Positions 16,440-25,231 of a DNA stretch of 64,000 nucleotides are shown piece after piece (position 1 is the first letter of the stretch; the number at the start of each line of letters is the position of its first letter). This DNA comes from DATMER01 sp035536935. Lineage in GTDB: Bacteria; Acidobacteriota; Thermoanaerobaculia; Multivoradales; UBA5704. The position numbers and the translations under genes are program-made. The stretch lies in contig DATLNC010000183.1 of the NCBI GenBank assembly GCA_035536935.1, positions 1 through 64,000 of the forward strand. Direction: 5' to 3'. The notes below the pieces were generated by a model. It had not been told where the DNA came from. It saw only the letters and a program-made list of their open reading frames with translations, and did not search any database.

Positions 16440-19130
16440 CTATTGCGGGGGAGGCTCGCCCTCGGATGCCGCGGCGTCGGCCGCCTGCTTCTTCTTCTTC
16501 GCTTCGGCTTGCAGGCGCTCCAGCTCCTTCTGATACTTCCGCAGCTCGGCTTCCTTCTTCTTGCGGATGGAGGCCTCGCGCCGCGCCATCTCCTCCTTGA
16601 CCATCTTTTCGATCTCGTCCTGGGAGAGGGCCGCGGCCGACTCCGGGGTTGGGACCGGAGCGGCGACCGGGACGGGTGCCGGGGACTTCGGCGCCTGGGC
16701 CGCCGGAGCCTGCCTCTCGGCCGGGGTATTCGCCGGCGCATTCGCCGCGGGCCGGCGCAGGAACAGGAAGGTCAGGATCGCCACCACGACCAGGGCGGCA
16801 ATGATCATATAGAGGAGGTTGCGGCTGCGGGGCGCGGTCTCCCCCACGTGGACTTCGCCCATGGGGGCCACCGCGGCGAGTATTGGCTCCCGGAGCGGCT
16901 CCGGCTCGGGAGCGGGCTCGGGCGGGGCGGGCCACTCGGGAGCGACGAAGGAACCCTCCAGCTCCAGCTCCAGCTCGGGGGCCGGGGCTGCCGCTGCCGC
17001 CGGCGGCGGCACGGCCGCCGGGTAGGCGGGGGCGCTCCAGTCGCCGCTCGCCGGCTCCTCCTCCAGGACCTTGTGCACCCAGGCCGCCAGGTCGGTGGGA
17101 TCGGGCGACAGGCCGAGCGCGTGGAGCACGGACTCGATCTTCTGCTTCATCTCGCCGGCGCTGGCGAAGCGGGCCTGCGGGTCGTAGGCGAGGGCGCGGG
17201 CCACGATCTCGTCCACCTCGACCGGGATCGACGGATCGCTCTGCCGCGTGGAGCGGATCTGCCCCTGGCGCACCGCTTCCAGCACGGAGATCTCGGTGTC
17301 GCCGGTGAACAGGCGCTCGCCGGTGAGCATCTCGTAGAGGACGGAGCCCAGGGAGAAGAGGTCCGAGCGCGAGTCGACCGCCCGGCCCCAGGCCTGCTCG
17401 GGGGACATGTACTGCAGCTTCCCCTTGAGCGCGCCCATCTGGGTCTGACCCGCTTTCGACACGGCCTTGGCGATGCCGAAGTCGCAGAGCTTGACGTCCC
17501 CCTCCAGGCTGAGGAGCACGTTCTGCGGCGAGACGTCCCGGTGCACCAGGCCCATCTCCCGGTCCTCGAAGTCCCGCTTGCGGTGGGCGTAGTCGAGGGC
17601 GCTGGCCAGCCGGGCGGCGATGAACAGCGCCAGCCCGAGGGGGAAGCGCACCCCCTTGCGCCGGCCGGCGTTCATCAGCGACCGCAGGTCCTTGCCGTCG
17701 ACGTACTCCATCGCAATGTAGTAATCGCGGCCGATCTTGCCGAGGTCGTAGATGTGGACGATGTTCGGGTGGCTGAGCTGCGCCGCGAGCTTCGCCTCGT
17801 CGATGAACATGCCGACGAACTCGGAGTTGTCGGTCATGTGGGACAGGATCTTCTTGATCGCGACCGTCTTCTGGAACCCTTCGACGCCGCGCATCCGTGC
17901 CTTCCAGACCTCGGCCATGCCGCCGGCCGCGATCTTCTCCAGCAGCGTGTACTGGCCGAAGCGCTCGCCGCCCTCCATGGCTTCCGCGATATCGGAGAGC
18001 GGCGGCAGCTGGATGCGCTGCGTGGCGGCTGCGTCCACGACGCTCATGACGCTGCGGCCGGCCGGCGCCGGGATTGGAGTGAGAACCGGAGCAGCGGCCG
18101 GCTCGGGGATGGGCGGCCAGTCGGGCACCTCGGGCGGTTCCGGGAGGGCCTCGATGACGGCCTCCGGCATCTCCTCCGGTTTTTCCTCCGGCAGGACCTC
18201 CACGACCGGGGGAGGCGGCGGCGGCGGTGCCGCGACCACCTCCAGGGGAGGAGCTGGCGGGGGAGGGACCGGTTTCGGCTCGGGCCGTCGGGGCCGGGCC
18301 ATCTCCTCCAGAGCGGAGATGTCGATCGGCCCCGTGTTGCGTGCCTTGGCCGGAGCCGGCGCGGCCGGCTTGGGGCGTCCGAGCTCCAGGGTCGAGAGCG
18401 TGCGGCTCAGCATGGCGTCGACGTCCCCGGAAGGCTCGGCCCGGCGGGGCGGAGGCGGGGGCGCAGCGGCCGGCTTCGGGGGAGCAGGAGCCGGAGCGGC
18501 TGGAGCCGGAGCCGGACGCGGTTTGGGCTCGCCGCCCAGCCCGAAGACGCCCGAGAGCGTCTGCTCGAGCTTGCGGTTGAGCTCGTCGTCGTCCCGGAGC
18601 GGGGGAGCGGGCCGGGGCGGGGCGGCCGGAGCCGGACTCAGAATGGGAACGGGAACGGGAGCGGGCCGCGGCGCGGGCGCAAGGAAGGGGGAGGCGCTCC
18701 CGATCTCCTCGTCCGAGTCTGCCTCCACCTCGGCCAGAACGTCGCCGAAGATGTCGTGCGAGGTGAGCATTACGGCGGAAGAGGGCGAAGCCTTCCTGGC
18801 GTTGCGCTGCACCACCAGGCGCAGCTCCTTGTCCGTGAACGGCTTGTTCAGATGGTCGTCGGCCCCGATCTCTGTGAACGGGCCCTCGCTCTCGGCGAGC
18901 AGCGCGACGACGCCGGGGCCTCCGCCCTGCCGGCGGAAGAGGTTGATGATGTTGTCCACACCCGGCGCCTCGGAGCTGATGAGGATCAGCGCCGGACTCT
19001 CGGTGGCCGCCACGTGCACGGCCGATTCGGACTGGTCCGCGACGCGGATGCTCCAGCCGTCAGCGCCCAGAGCGGCGCGAATCCGCTCGATGTAACGAGG
19101 CTCGGGCTCGACGACGAGGATCGAGGACAT
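16440..19130 (-). CDS. Membrane Ser/Thr protein kinase with degenerate receiver domain
   Basis: About 896 residues. ATG at 19130 follows AGGAGAG. Residues 1-115 form a receiver-like domain (SSILVVEPEP, late NKPF), but the phosphoacceptor strand reads LILISSEAPGVDN with no Asp, so it is probably a pseudo-receiver. A Pro/Ala-rich linker follows. The Hanks-type kinase domain carries IAAGGMAEVWKA (G-loop), VAIKKIL, HRDVSPQNVLL, CDFGIAKA and MSPEQAWGRAVDSRSDLFSLG, all catalytic residues present. A single transmembrane helix (LLYMIIAALVVVAILTFLFL) precedes a Lys/Glu coiled coil that would lie outside the membrane. Monocistronic, divergent from yebC. Input and substrate unknown. Confidence 0.92.
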   Translation of the reverse strand: MSSILVVEPEPRYIERIRAALGADGWSIRVADQSESAVHVAATESPALILISSEAPGVDNIINLFRRQGGGPGVVALLAESEGPFTEIGADDHLNKPFTDKELRLVVQRNARKASPSSAVMLTSHDIFGDVLAEVEADSDEEIGSASPFLAPAPRPAPVPVPILSPAPAAPPRPAPPLRDDDELNRKLEQTLSGVFGLGGEPKPRPAPAPAAPAPAPPKPAAAPPPPPRRAEPSGDVDAMLSRTLSTLELGRPKPAAPAPAKARNTGPIDISALEEMARPRRPEPKPVPPPPAPPLEVVAAPPPPPPPVVEVLPEEKPEEMPEAVIEALPEPPEVPDWPPIPEPAAAPVLTPIPAPAGRSVMSVVDAAATQRIQLPPLSDIAEAMEGGERFGQYTLLEKIAAGGMAEVWKARMRGVEGFQKTVAIKKILSHMTDNSEFVGMFIDEAKLAAQLSHPNIVHIYDLGKIGRDYYIAMEYVDGKDLRSLMNAGRRKGVRFPLGLALFIAARLASALDYAHRKRDFEDREMGLVHRDVSPQNVLLSLEGDVKLCDFGIAKAVSKAGQTQMGALKGKLQYMSPEQAWGRAVDSRSDLFSLGSVLYEMLTGERLFTGDTEISVLEAVRQGQIRSTRQSDPSIPVEVDEIVARALAYDPQARFASAGEMKQKIESVLHALGLSPDPTDLAAWVHKVLEEEPASGDWSAPAYPAAVPPPAAAAAPAPELELELEGSFVAPEWPAPPEPAPEPEPLREPILAAVAPMGEVHVGETAPRSRNLLYMIIAALVVVAILTFLFLRRPAANAPANTPAERQAPAAQAPKSPAPVPVAAPVPTPESAAALSQDEIEKMVKEEMARREASIRKKKEAELRKYQKELERLQAEAKKKKQAADAAASEGEPPPQ

Positions 19131-19214
19131 GGGGAACTCTCCTGCTGAAAGACAAGCCTTTCTAACACTCCCAACCGCGAGAGTCAATCGGCACGGCATC
19201 CAAGCGCCTGATTT

Positions 19215-19243
19215 TTGAGAGATTTACCACACCAGTGTAGAAT
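19215..19243 (+). promoter_or_regulatory. Promoter of yebC, predicted leaderless or nearly so
   Basis: TTGAGA (19215-19220), 17-bp spacer, TAGAAT (19238-19243). The ATG is at 19253, only nine bases after the -10, so transcription would start within about three bases of the start codon. This is the best complete promoter in the window. Confidence 0.65.
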
Positions 19244-19252
19244 CTGAGGCCC

Positions 19253-19990
19253 ATGTCAGGCCATAGCAAGTGGAGCACGATCAAGCACAAGAAGGCGACG
19301 ACGGACCTCCGTCGCGGAAAGCTGTTCTCGAAGATCCTCAAGGAGATCACCGTGGCGGCCCGGATGGGCGGCGGCGATCCCAAGGGCAACCCCCGGCTGC
19401 GCACCGCGCTCCTCGACGCGCGCTCGAACAGCGTCCCGGGCGACAACATCGACCGCGCCATCAAGAAGGGCACCGGCGAGCTCGAAGGCGAGACCTATGA
19501 CGAGGTCATCTACGAGGGTTACGGTACCGGCGGGGTGGCGGTGCTCGTCGAAGCGGCGACCGACAACCGCAACCGCACCACCGCCGAGGTCCGCCACCTC
19601 TTCAACCGCCATGGCGGGAGCCTGGCCGAAGCGGGCAGCGTCGCCTGGATGTTCAAGCGCCGCGGCTGGTTCAGCATCGAGCGCGGCGCGATGTCCGAGG
19701 AGCAGGTGATGGACCTCGCCCTGGAGCTGGGGGTCGACGACATCTCCGTCGAGGAGGACCGGTACGAGATGTACACGGCCCTGGAGGACTTCATCACCGT
19801 CCAGGAGACGCTCGAGGCGCGTGAAGTCCCCCTCGCGGCCAAGGAGCTGGCGATGATCCCGCAGACCACGATCGAGATCCCCGCCGCCCGCGCCAACCAG
19901 ATCCTGCGCCTGCTCGAAGCCCTGGAAGACCACGACGACGTCCAGAAGGTCTGGGCCAACCTCGACATCGACGAGAGCGTAGTGGCCTAG
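19253..19990 (+). CDS. yebC: YebC/PmpR family protein
   Basis: 245 residues, full length. The family signature MSGHSKWSTIKHKKATTD opens the protein, followed by ILKEITVAARMGGGDP, YEGYGTGGVAVLVEAATDN and NRTTAEVRHLF. Members have been described as DNA-binding regulators, and some as translation factors relieving proline-rich stalling; that would be relevant here because several window proteins have long proline runs. It lies directly upstream of ruvC, a common arrangement. Confidence 0.97.
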   Translation: MSGHSKWSTIKHKKATTDLRRGKLFSKILKEITVAARMGGGDPKGNPRLRTALLDARSNSVPGDNIDRAIKKGTGELEGETYDEVIYEGYGTGGVAVLVEAATDNRNRTTAEVRHLFNRHGGSLAEAGSVAWMFKRRGWFSIERGAMSEEQVMDLALELGVDDISVEEDRYEMYTALEDFITVQETLEAREVPLAAKELAMIPQTTIEIPAARANQILRLLEALEDHDDVQKVWANLDIDESVVA

Positions 19991-20006
19991 GCTTGGATGA
20001 AATAAC

Positions 20007-20510
20007 TTGTTGATTCTGGGCCTCGATCCGGGCAGTCTCCACACCGGCTACGGCCTGGTCGAGAGGCAGGGCTCCGCGCTGCGGGCGGTCGAGGCGGGCC
20101 GGATCTCCTGCCCCAAGACCCAGGCCGTCCCCTTCCGGCTGGCCCACCTCTCGGCCTGCCTCGGCGAGCTGCTGGACCGCTGCCAGCCCGATCTCGCCGT
20201 GCTGGAAACCCCGTTCCACGGCCTGAACAGCAAGTCGCTGATCGTGCTCGCCGAGGCGCGGGGAGTCCTACTCGCGGTCCTCGCCGGGCGCGGGCTGGAG
20301 ATCCGGGAGTACACGCCGGCCGAGGTCAAGTCCGCCGTCACCGGCAACGGCCGGGCCGACAAGGACCAGGTGGCGCGCATGGTGCGCCTGCTTCTCGCCG
20401 CTCGCGGAGAGGCGTGGGCGAGCGACGCCACCGACGCTCTGGCCGTCGCCCTCTGCTGCGCGCAACGCCTTCGCCTCGACCGTCTCCGCGATCAGGTTGT
20501 GCTGTCCTGA
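20007..20510 (+). CDS. ruvC: Holliday junction resolvase RuvC
   Basis: 167 residues. Resolves Holliday junctions as a dimer. Acidic catalytic residues are visible in ILGLDPGS (Asp), AVLETPF (Glu) and DATDALAVALC (Asp pair). The start is TTG, either 20007 or 20010; 16 bases separate it from the yebC stop, with no strong Shine-Dalgarno. ruvA and ruvB are not adjacent in the window. Confidence 0.95.
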   Translation: MLILGLDPGSLHTGYGLVERQGSALRAVEAGRISCPKTQAVPFRLAHLSACLGELLDRCQPDLAVLETPFHGLNSKSLIVLAEARGVLLAVLAGRGLEIREYTPAEVKSAVTGNGRADKDQVARMVRLLLAARGEAWASDATDALAVALCCAQRLRLDRLRDQVVLS

Positions 20511-20521
20511 GGGGATGTGGC

Positions 20522-20527
20522 TATAAT
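20522..20527 (+). promoter_or_regulatory. Putative -10 of the DUF4388 gene
   Basis: A perfect TATAAT, 33 bases before the ATG at 20561. A TTGTGC lies 19 bases upstream, an imperfect -35 at a long spacing. Confidence 0.45.
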
Positions 20528-20560
20528 CGTCTCCTCTCAGGGGCGACAGGCCGATAAAAC

Positions 20561-21382
20561 ATGGCATTCCAGGGATCTCTCAAGGAACTACCTCTTCCCG
20601 ACATCATCCAGCTCGTCTCGGTGTCGGGGAAGACGGGTGTGTTCGAGCTGCGCCGCAACGGGGACTCCACGGGGGAGATCTACCTGCGCGGCGGCCACAT
20701 CGTGCACGCGCACGTCGGCGACCTGCAGGGTGAGGAGGCGGTCTACGAGCTCGCCATCTGGCCCGAGGGCGAGTTCGTCTTCACGCCCGGCATGGAGACC
20801 CAGCTCACCACCATCCAGAAGTCGAACACCAACCTCCTGATGGAGGCGGCGCGCCGCATCGACGAGTGGCAGGTGCTCTCCAAGCGCATCCCCTCCACCC
20901 GCCTGGTGCCCGTCTTCACCAACCAGGCGGCGACCACGTCGGTCTCGCTCACCCCGCAGGAGTGGGGCCTGATCTGCAAGATCGACGAGCGCCGGTCCAT
21001 CGAGGAGATCGCGGTCGGCCTGGACATGAGCGCGTTCGAGGTCTGCAAGCTCCTCTACGGGCTGATCACCTCCGGCCTGGTCTCGCTCAACGAGGACCTG
21101 AGCCGCCTGGGCACCGAGCGCCTGCGCACCATGAGCCCGCAGGACCTCCACCAGCTTGCCGAGAGCATCCACCAGCAGGCGCGCGGCATCCTCTCCGGCC
21201 ACCCGCGGCAGATGGAGCTGGACGTCCCGTTCCGCATGAGCAAGGCCGAGATGGACGCCGGCCGCGGCGTCGAGGCCGTCCTCGATCTCGTCCGCGCCGA
21301 GGAGAAGGTCGTCTCCGCCTCCCTCGGACCCCACCAGAGCAAGGCGTTCCTCGAACGGATCGCGCAGCTTCTGGGAGCATAG
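20561..21382 (+). CDS. DUF4388 (PATAN-like) domain protein
   Basis: 273 residues. The N-terminus MAFQGSLKELPLPDIIQLVS, then GKTGVFELRR and GEIYLRGGHIVHAHVGDLQGEEA, is typical of DUF4388 domains that accompany signalling proteins. A second region (SLTPQEWGLICKIDERRSIE) resembles a winged-helix or PATAN-associated segment, and the C-terminus is helical. No enzymatic motif and no membrane segment. Likely a cytoplasmic adaptor in signal transduction or gliding-type systems, by family analogy. Confidence 0.85.
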   Translation: MAFQGSLKELPLPDIIQLVSVSGKTGVFELRRNGDSTGEIYLRGGHIVHAHVGDLQGEEAVYELAIWPEGEFVFTPGMETQLTTIQKSNTNLLMEAARRIDEWQVLSKRIPSTRLVPVFTNQAATTSVSLTPQEWGLICKIDERRSIEEIAVGLDMSAFEVCKLLYGLITSGLVSLNEDLSRLGTERLRTMSPQDLHQLAESIHQQARGILSGHPRQMELDVPFRMSKAEMDAGRGVEAVLDLVRAEEKVVSASLGPHQSKAFLERIAQLLGA

Positions 21383-21385
21383 AAT
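21380..21385 (+). promoter_or_regulatory. Putative -10 element close to start codon
   Basis: TAGAAT within CATAGAATCCCGC, seven bases before the ATG at 21393. The same CATAGAATCCCGC string precedes nfo at 38.5 kb. No Shine-Dalgarno is present. Confidence 0.45.
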
Positions 21386-21392
21386 CCCGCAC

Positions 21393-22679
21393 ATGAGATG
21401 TACCCCTGCCGCGGCCTTGATCCTTCTGGTCCTGGGCGCCGCCCCTCTGCCGGCTCAGGAGCCGGAGGCGACCCCCGCGCCGGAAGCGACTCCGCCCCCG
21501 GAGCCCGCGCCTTCCGAGGCGGCGCCCGGAGAGACTCCGCCTCCGGCTGAAGTCCCGGAGGGGCCCGAGGGAGAAGAGGAGCCCCGGCCCAAGCCGCCGA
21601 GCGAGCGCTATCTGCCGCGGCTCGACGTCTACTTTCCCGAAGGCGATCTCGACCTCAGGGTGAACCGCCTCATCAACAAAGTCTTCTTCGAAGGCCAGGT
21701 GAAGTACAATTTCATCAAGGGTGATATTTCGGCGTTCCTGAGATACCGGTACTACGGCTTTCAGCGCATCACCCAGTTCACCGTGTTCGATGCGATCGAG
21801 TTCGACGATGTCGAAGACTTCAGCAGCGATTTCGACCGGGTGCGCGGCACGCTCCTGCTCCTGCAGTGGCCGCACAGCTACCACCAGCGCACCTTCGTCC
21901 TGGCGGAGCTCGACCGGATCAGCACCAACAAAGAGGACGTGGCCCAGATCCTGCGCCTCGGGCGGACGAACACGTTTCTCCGCCTGGGCTACCAGCTCGG
22001 CACCCCCGAGGACGCCCGGTCGAACGCGATCGTCGGCGAGACCCGCGCCCGCAGCGAGCGGCTGTTCACGGCCTTCCGCGAGATCGGCCCCGGCGGCTTC
22101 GGCTTCACCGGCGCGCTCACCTCGGGCTTCGACATCGGCTTCGGCGACTTCGACTACCTCAAGCTGGAGACCGAGTTGCTGAAGAGGTTCGACGTCTCCG
22201 ACCGGACCTTCCTGGTGGGCCGGCTGCACGCCGGCTCCTTCCTGCGCAAGGGCCTCCGGGACCGCGAGGACCTTCCCGACGACTTCAACGAGTTCGACGA
22301 GCTGTCGATCCCGCTCGGCGAATACTTCCGCCTCGACGGCCGCGAGAACCTCAAGGGGATCAGCGAAAAGCTCCGCGGAACGGACGAGATTCACACGACC
22401 TTGGAGTATTTCTTTCCCTGGTTCCTGGGCGCCGACCACAAATTTCTCAAGCTCAACTGGCAGAACTGGTACTGGATCCTGTACGGCGGCGTGGGCAATA
22501 TAGGTTTAGATACAGATATTTACACCGACTTCGGCGCGTACGTCCCAGACGCCGGCATCGGTTTCGAGTCTTCCTTCAATCTCAGAAAATACAGATTCTT
22601 TCTTTCCGGAATCGTGGCACAAGCTTTGAAAGGAGAAGGAGGAGTGGAGGCGCGTGTCTCCGTCAAGTCGTACCGCTGA
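21393..22679 (+). CDS. Outer-membrane beta-barrel protein (BamA-type barrel fold suspected)
   Basis: 428 residues. A signal peptide (residues 1-22, cleavage near LPAQ) is followed by a Pro/Glu/Ala-rich linker to about residue 65. The rest is rich in alternating aromatic beta strands (ISAFLRYRYYGFQRITQF, later FLKLNWQNWYWILYGGVGN), and the chain ends in an aromatic-containing strand plus VSVKSYR. No POTRA domain is present. This pattern fits a transmembrane barrel; substrate or partner unknown. It starts 10 bases after the DUF4388 stop yet appears to have its own -10 hexamer. Confidence 0.78.
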   Translation: MRCTPAAALILLVLGAAPLPAQEPEATPAPEATPPPEPAPSEAAPGETPPPAEVPEGPEGEEEPRPKPPSERYLPRLDVYFPEGDLDLRVNRLINKVFFEGQVKYNFIKGDISAFLRYRYYGFQRITQFTVFDAIEFDDVEDFSSDFDRVRGTLLLLQWPHSYHQRTFVLAELDRISTNKEDVAQILRLGRTNTFLRLGYQLGTPEDARSNAIVGETRARSERLFTAFREIGPGGFGFTGALTSGFDIGFGDFDYLKLETELLKRFDVSDRTFLVGRLHAGSFLRKGLRDREDLPDDFNEFDELSIPLGEYFRLDGRENLKGISEKLRGTDEIHTTLEYFFPWFLGADHKFLKLNWQNWYWILYGGVGNIGLDTDIYTDFGAYVPDAGIGFESSFNLRKYRFFLSGIVAQALKGEGGVEARVSVKSYR

Positions 22680-22822
22680 ACCCCGCTCTTCGGTCCACGG
22701 CTTGGCAGGACGGCACGTCGTGGAGGAGGAGCGTTCCACGGAAAGTAGGGCAAATTCCGCAGAGGCTGGCCCCTGAAGGGGTCCTCTGCCGTTTCCCAGG
22801 CTAACAGGCCGGAGGAGAGCGC

Positions 22823-24127
22823 ATGAAAAAGCTCAAATTGTTGTTGTTGGTGGCGCTGGTGGGCCTATGGCCCATGCTGGCGTTGGCAGGAGAGGAGGCA
22901 AACGGTCCGACGGCGACAGGCGAGACGGGGCTCTTCACCCTGCTCAGCGGTGAAACCCTGCCTCAAGGCGGGTGGTCTTTCGGTCTGTATTACAACAACT
23001 GGGACCGCCTGATCGACTTCGACGACGATTTCTTCGGCGAGGACATCGACGATGACGGCGCAGAGCCCAGCGTCGACTGGAACCGGATCAGCGCCAGCCT
23101 GGGCTACGGCATCACGGACCGCTGGGAGCTCAGCCTCATGGTTCCGTACGATGACCTCGAGGTCGACGACGACGACCTGTTCTTCGACAATGACGATCTG
23201 GATGCCAGCGGCATCGGCAACGCCCGTCTCGGCACTAAGTTCCGGCTGATCGGCAACCGCGGCGAGGAAGGGACGAAGCTGGCCCTGAACCTCTTCGCCG
23301 AGCTCCCCACGGGCGATGACGACGTGGCGTCCGACGACGTCGGGTTCGGCGCCGGCCTCGGCTGGAGCCGCGCGAACTGGGTCTTCGACATCGGCTACCG
23401 GGCTCCGGGCGACGATGACGAGGTGGACATTTCCGATGAGCTCCACGCGGGCATCGGCTATGCCGCGGGGATCAGCGACCGCTTCGACTGGATCACCGAG
23501 GTGGTCGGCACCTTCTACGGCAACGGCGACATCGGTTACGAAGATGCCGTCGACCTCACCACCGGCGGCCGGCTCTGGCTCGGCGACGGCAACTGGGCAT
23601 TCAACTTCGCGCTGCGCACCGACTTGATGCAGCTCAGCGACATCGACGAGCACTGCCCGATCGGCGGCCTCCTCGGCCTGTCGCTCTTCCCCCGGATGTT
23701 CCAGGAGGAAGAGGTCATTCCGCCGCCGCCGCCACCTCCGCCGCCTCCGGCTGATGTGCCGCCGCCGCCGCCCCCGGCTCCGCCGCCACCCCCGCCGCCT
23801 CCGCCGCCAGCTCCGCCGGCGCCTGAGCGGATGGAAGTGACGTGCGACTTCACTTCGGGCAGCGCCCGGACGAGCAACATCTGCAAGGCCCGCCTCGACG
23901 AGGTGGCTCTGCGGATGAAGCAGGAGTCCGACGCGACGGCTCAGGTCATCGGCTATGCCGACGGCACGTCCGGCTCGCAGTCCGCCAACCAGCGGGTTGC
24001 CGAGCAGCGCGCCGAGGCGGTGAAGAACTACCTGGTGACGCGCCACGGGATCGACCCGAGCCGCATCACCACGGAAGGCCAGGTCACCGACAGACTGTCG
24101 GCCGTGGTCATCCTCACCATCCCCTGA
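22823..24127 (+). CDS. OmpA family protein with polyproline linker
   Basis: 434 residues. GGAGGAGAG lies before the ATG. Signal peptide MKKLKLLLLVALVGLWPML ends near ALA. Residues about 30-290 form an Asp-rich beta-barrel (YNNWDRLIDFDDDFF and similar strands). A run of about 40 mostly proline residues links to a C-terminal OmpA peptidoglycan-binding domain with VIGYADGTSGSQSANQRVAE and YLVTRHGIDPSRITTEG. The usual second Arg/Asp peptidoglycan contacts look conserved. It anchors the outer membrane to the cell wall; the barrel may be a porin. Confidence 0.93.
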   Translation: MKKLKLLLLVALVGLWPMLALAGEEANGPTATGETGLFTLLSGETLPQGGWSFGLYYNNWDRLIDFDDDFFGEDIDDDGAEPSVDWNRISASLGYGITDRWELSLMVPYDDLEVDDDDLFFDNDDLDASGIGNARLGTKFRLIGNRGEEGTKLALNLFAELPTGDDDVASDDVGFGAGLGWSRANWVFDIGYRAPGDDDEVDISDELHAGIGYAAGISDRFDWITEVVGTFYGNGDIGYEDAVDLTTGGRLWLGDGNWAFNFALRTDLMQLSDIDEHCPIGGLLGLSLFPRMFQEEEVIPPPPPPPPPPADVPPPPPPAPPPPPPPPPPAPPAPERMEVTCDFTSGSARTSNICKARLDEVALRMKQESDATAQVIGYADGTSGSQSANQRVAEQRAEAVKNYLVTRHGIDPSRITTEGQVTDRLSAVVILTIP

Positions 24128-24146
24128 CACCAACCGATACGGAAGC

Positions 24147-24180
24147 ACAAAGGCCCCGCCGCCAGGCGGGGCCTTTTGTT
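24147..24180 (+). terminator. Rho-independent terminator
   Basis: AAAGGCCCCGCC, loop GCCA, GGCGGGGCCTTT followed by TGTTT: a 12-bp perfect GC-rich stem and T-rich tail 20 bases after the OmpA stop. With flanking A/T runs on both sides it could also work for the opposite strand. Confidence 0.92.
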
Positions 24181-24185
24181 TGGTC

Positions 24186-24322
24186 CCGTTCCCCCTCGCC
24201 CCAGCCCTCTCCCCCGTGCCGGGGGAGAGGGGGCCGAACGGCCGCCATGTGGTTTCTTGCCGGGTATGGGTGGGGGCTCCCTCTCCCGCGAAGCGGGGGA
24301 GGGCAGGGGAGGGGGCTTCTTC
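24186..24322. repeat. C/T-rich hairpin element, copy 2 (two-hairpin form)
   Basis: Two oppositely oriented hairpins (CCCTCTCCCCC...GGGGGAGAGGG near 24210 and CCCTCTCCCGC...GCGGGGGAGGG near 24290) flank a 40-60 base centre and end with GGGGAGGGGGCTTCTT. The layout and ends resemble the element at 30.7 kb. It abuts the ftsX stop codon. Confidence 0.8.
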
Positions 24323-25231
24323 CTACCCTTCCGAAGTATCCAGCCGCTCGCGCCGCAGCGAAGCGATCGCTCCGAGCAGCCCGGCGCCTCCGCCGAGGAG
24401 CACCAGGAGCGCGGCTTGTCCCGGGGTGAGGAACCCCGTGGTGAGCACCGAGGCCGCGAGCGATCCCGTGCTCCGCGCCACGGCGGCCTGGTAGAGCAGA
24501 TAGAGCCCGCCGGTGGCGAGCCCGCCGCCGATCAGCCCCTGGAGCAGCCCCTCGGTGTAGAACGGTCCGCGGATGTAGAACTCCGTGGCGCCCACCAGGC
24601 GCAGGATGGAGATCTCCTCCTGGTGCAGAAAAGCGGTCAGGCGGATCACGCTGCCCGTGGTGAAGATCGCCGCTCCCAGCAGCACGCCGGCCAGGGTCAG
24701 CCCGATCCCCCTCCCCAGGGCCACCAGCGTTTCGAGCTGTCCGAGCCACTCGCGATCGTCGTCCACCATCTCGACCTCGGCCCGCTGCCGCCACGCCTCG
24801 ATCCAGGCCTGTGCCTCGGATCGCCGCGCGCCAGGGTCTTTCAGGCCGACCTCGATCGACGGCGGCAGCGGCTCCTCCTCCCATCCCTCGACCAGATCCG
24901 ACATGCCGGGGAAGGTCTCGCGGAAGCGCGCCCGCGCCGCCGCTGAAGTCACGGCTTGCGCCGAGGCCACCCAGGGAGCCTGGCGCGCATCGGCCGTCAA
25001 CTGCACCAGGACCGCATCCGGCGTGCCCGGCTTCAGATAGACCACGATCCGCATCTCGCGGCGCCAGCGCTCCACCGACTCGAGCAGGTTGCGGCTGGCG
25101 AGCAGGAAAGCGCCGCCGAGCAGCAGGCTCACCGCGATGGTCAGAATGGCCACGAGGCTCGTCTTCCAGCCGCGCACCAGGTTCACCAGGGCCTCGCGGA
25201 TGAAATAGGTGAGAGCTCCGAGAAGCGTCAT
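24323..25231 (-). CDS. ftsX: Cell division protein FtsX
   Basis: 302 residues, four predicted membrane helices: one near residues 22-44 and three in the C-terminal half (ALGRGIGLTLAGVLLGAAIF, GLLQGLIGGGLATGGLYLLY, PGQAALLVLLGGGAGLLGAI). A periplasmic loop at about residues 50-170 lies between, as in FtsX. The complex with FtsE controls periplasmic amidase or hydrolase activity at division. The start overlaps the ftsE stop as ATGA. Confidence 0.95.
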   Translation of the reverse strand: MTLLGALTYFIREALVNLVRGWKTSLVAILTIAVSLLLGGAFLLASRNLLESVERWRREMRIVVYLKPGTPDAVLVQLTADARQAPWVASAQAVTSAAARARFRETFPGMSDLVEGWEEEPLPPSIEVGLKDPGARRSEAQAWIEAWRQRAEVEMVDDDREWLGQLETLVALGRGIGLTLAGVLLGAAIFTTGSVIRLTAFLHQEEISILRLVGATEFYIRGPFYTEGLLQGLIGGGLATGGLYLLYQAAVARSTGSLAASVLTTGFLTPGQAALLVLLGGGAGLLGAIASLRRERLDTSEG

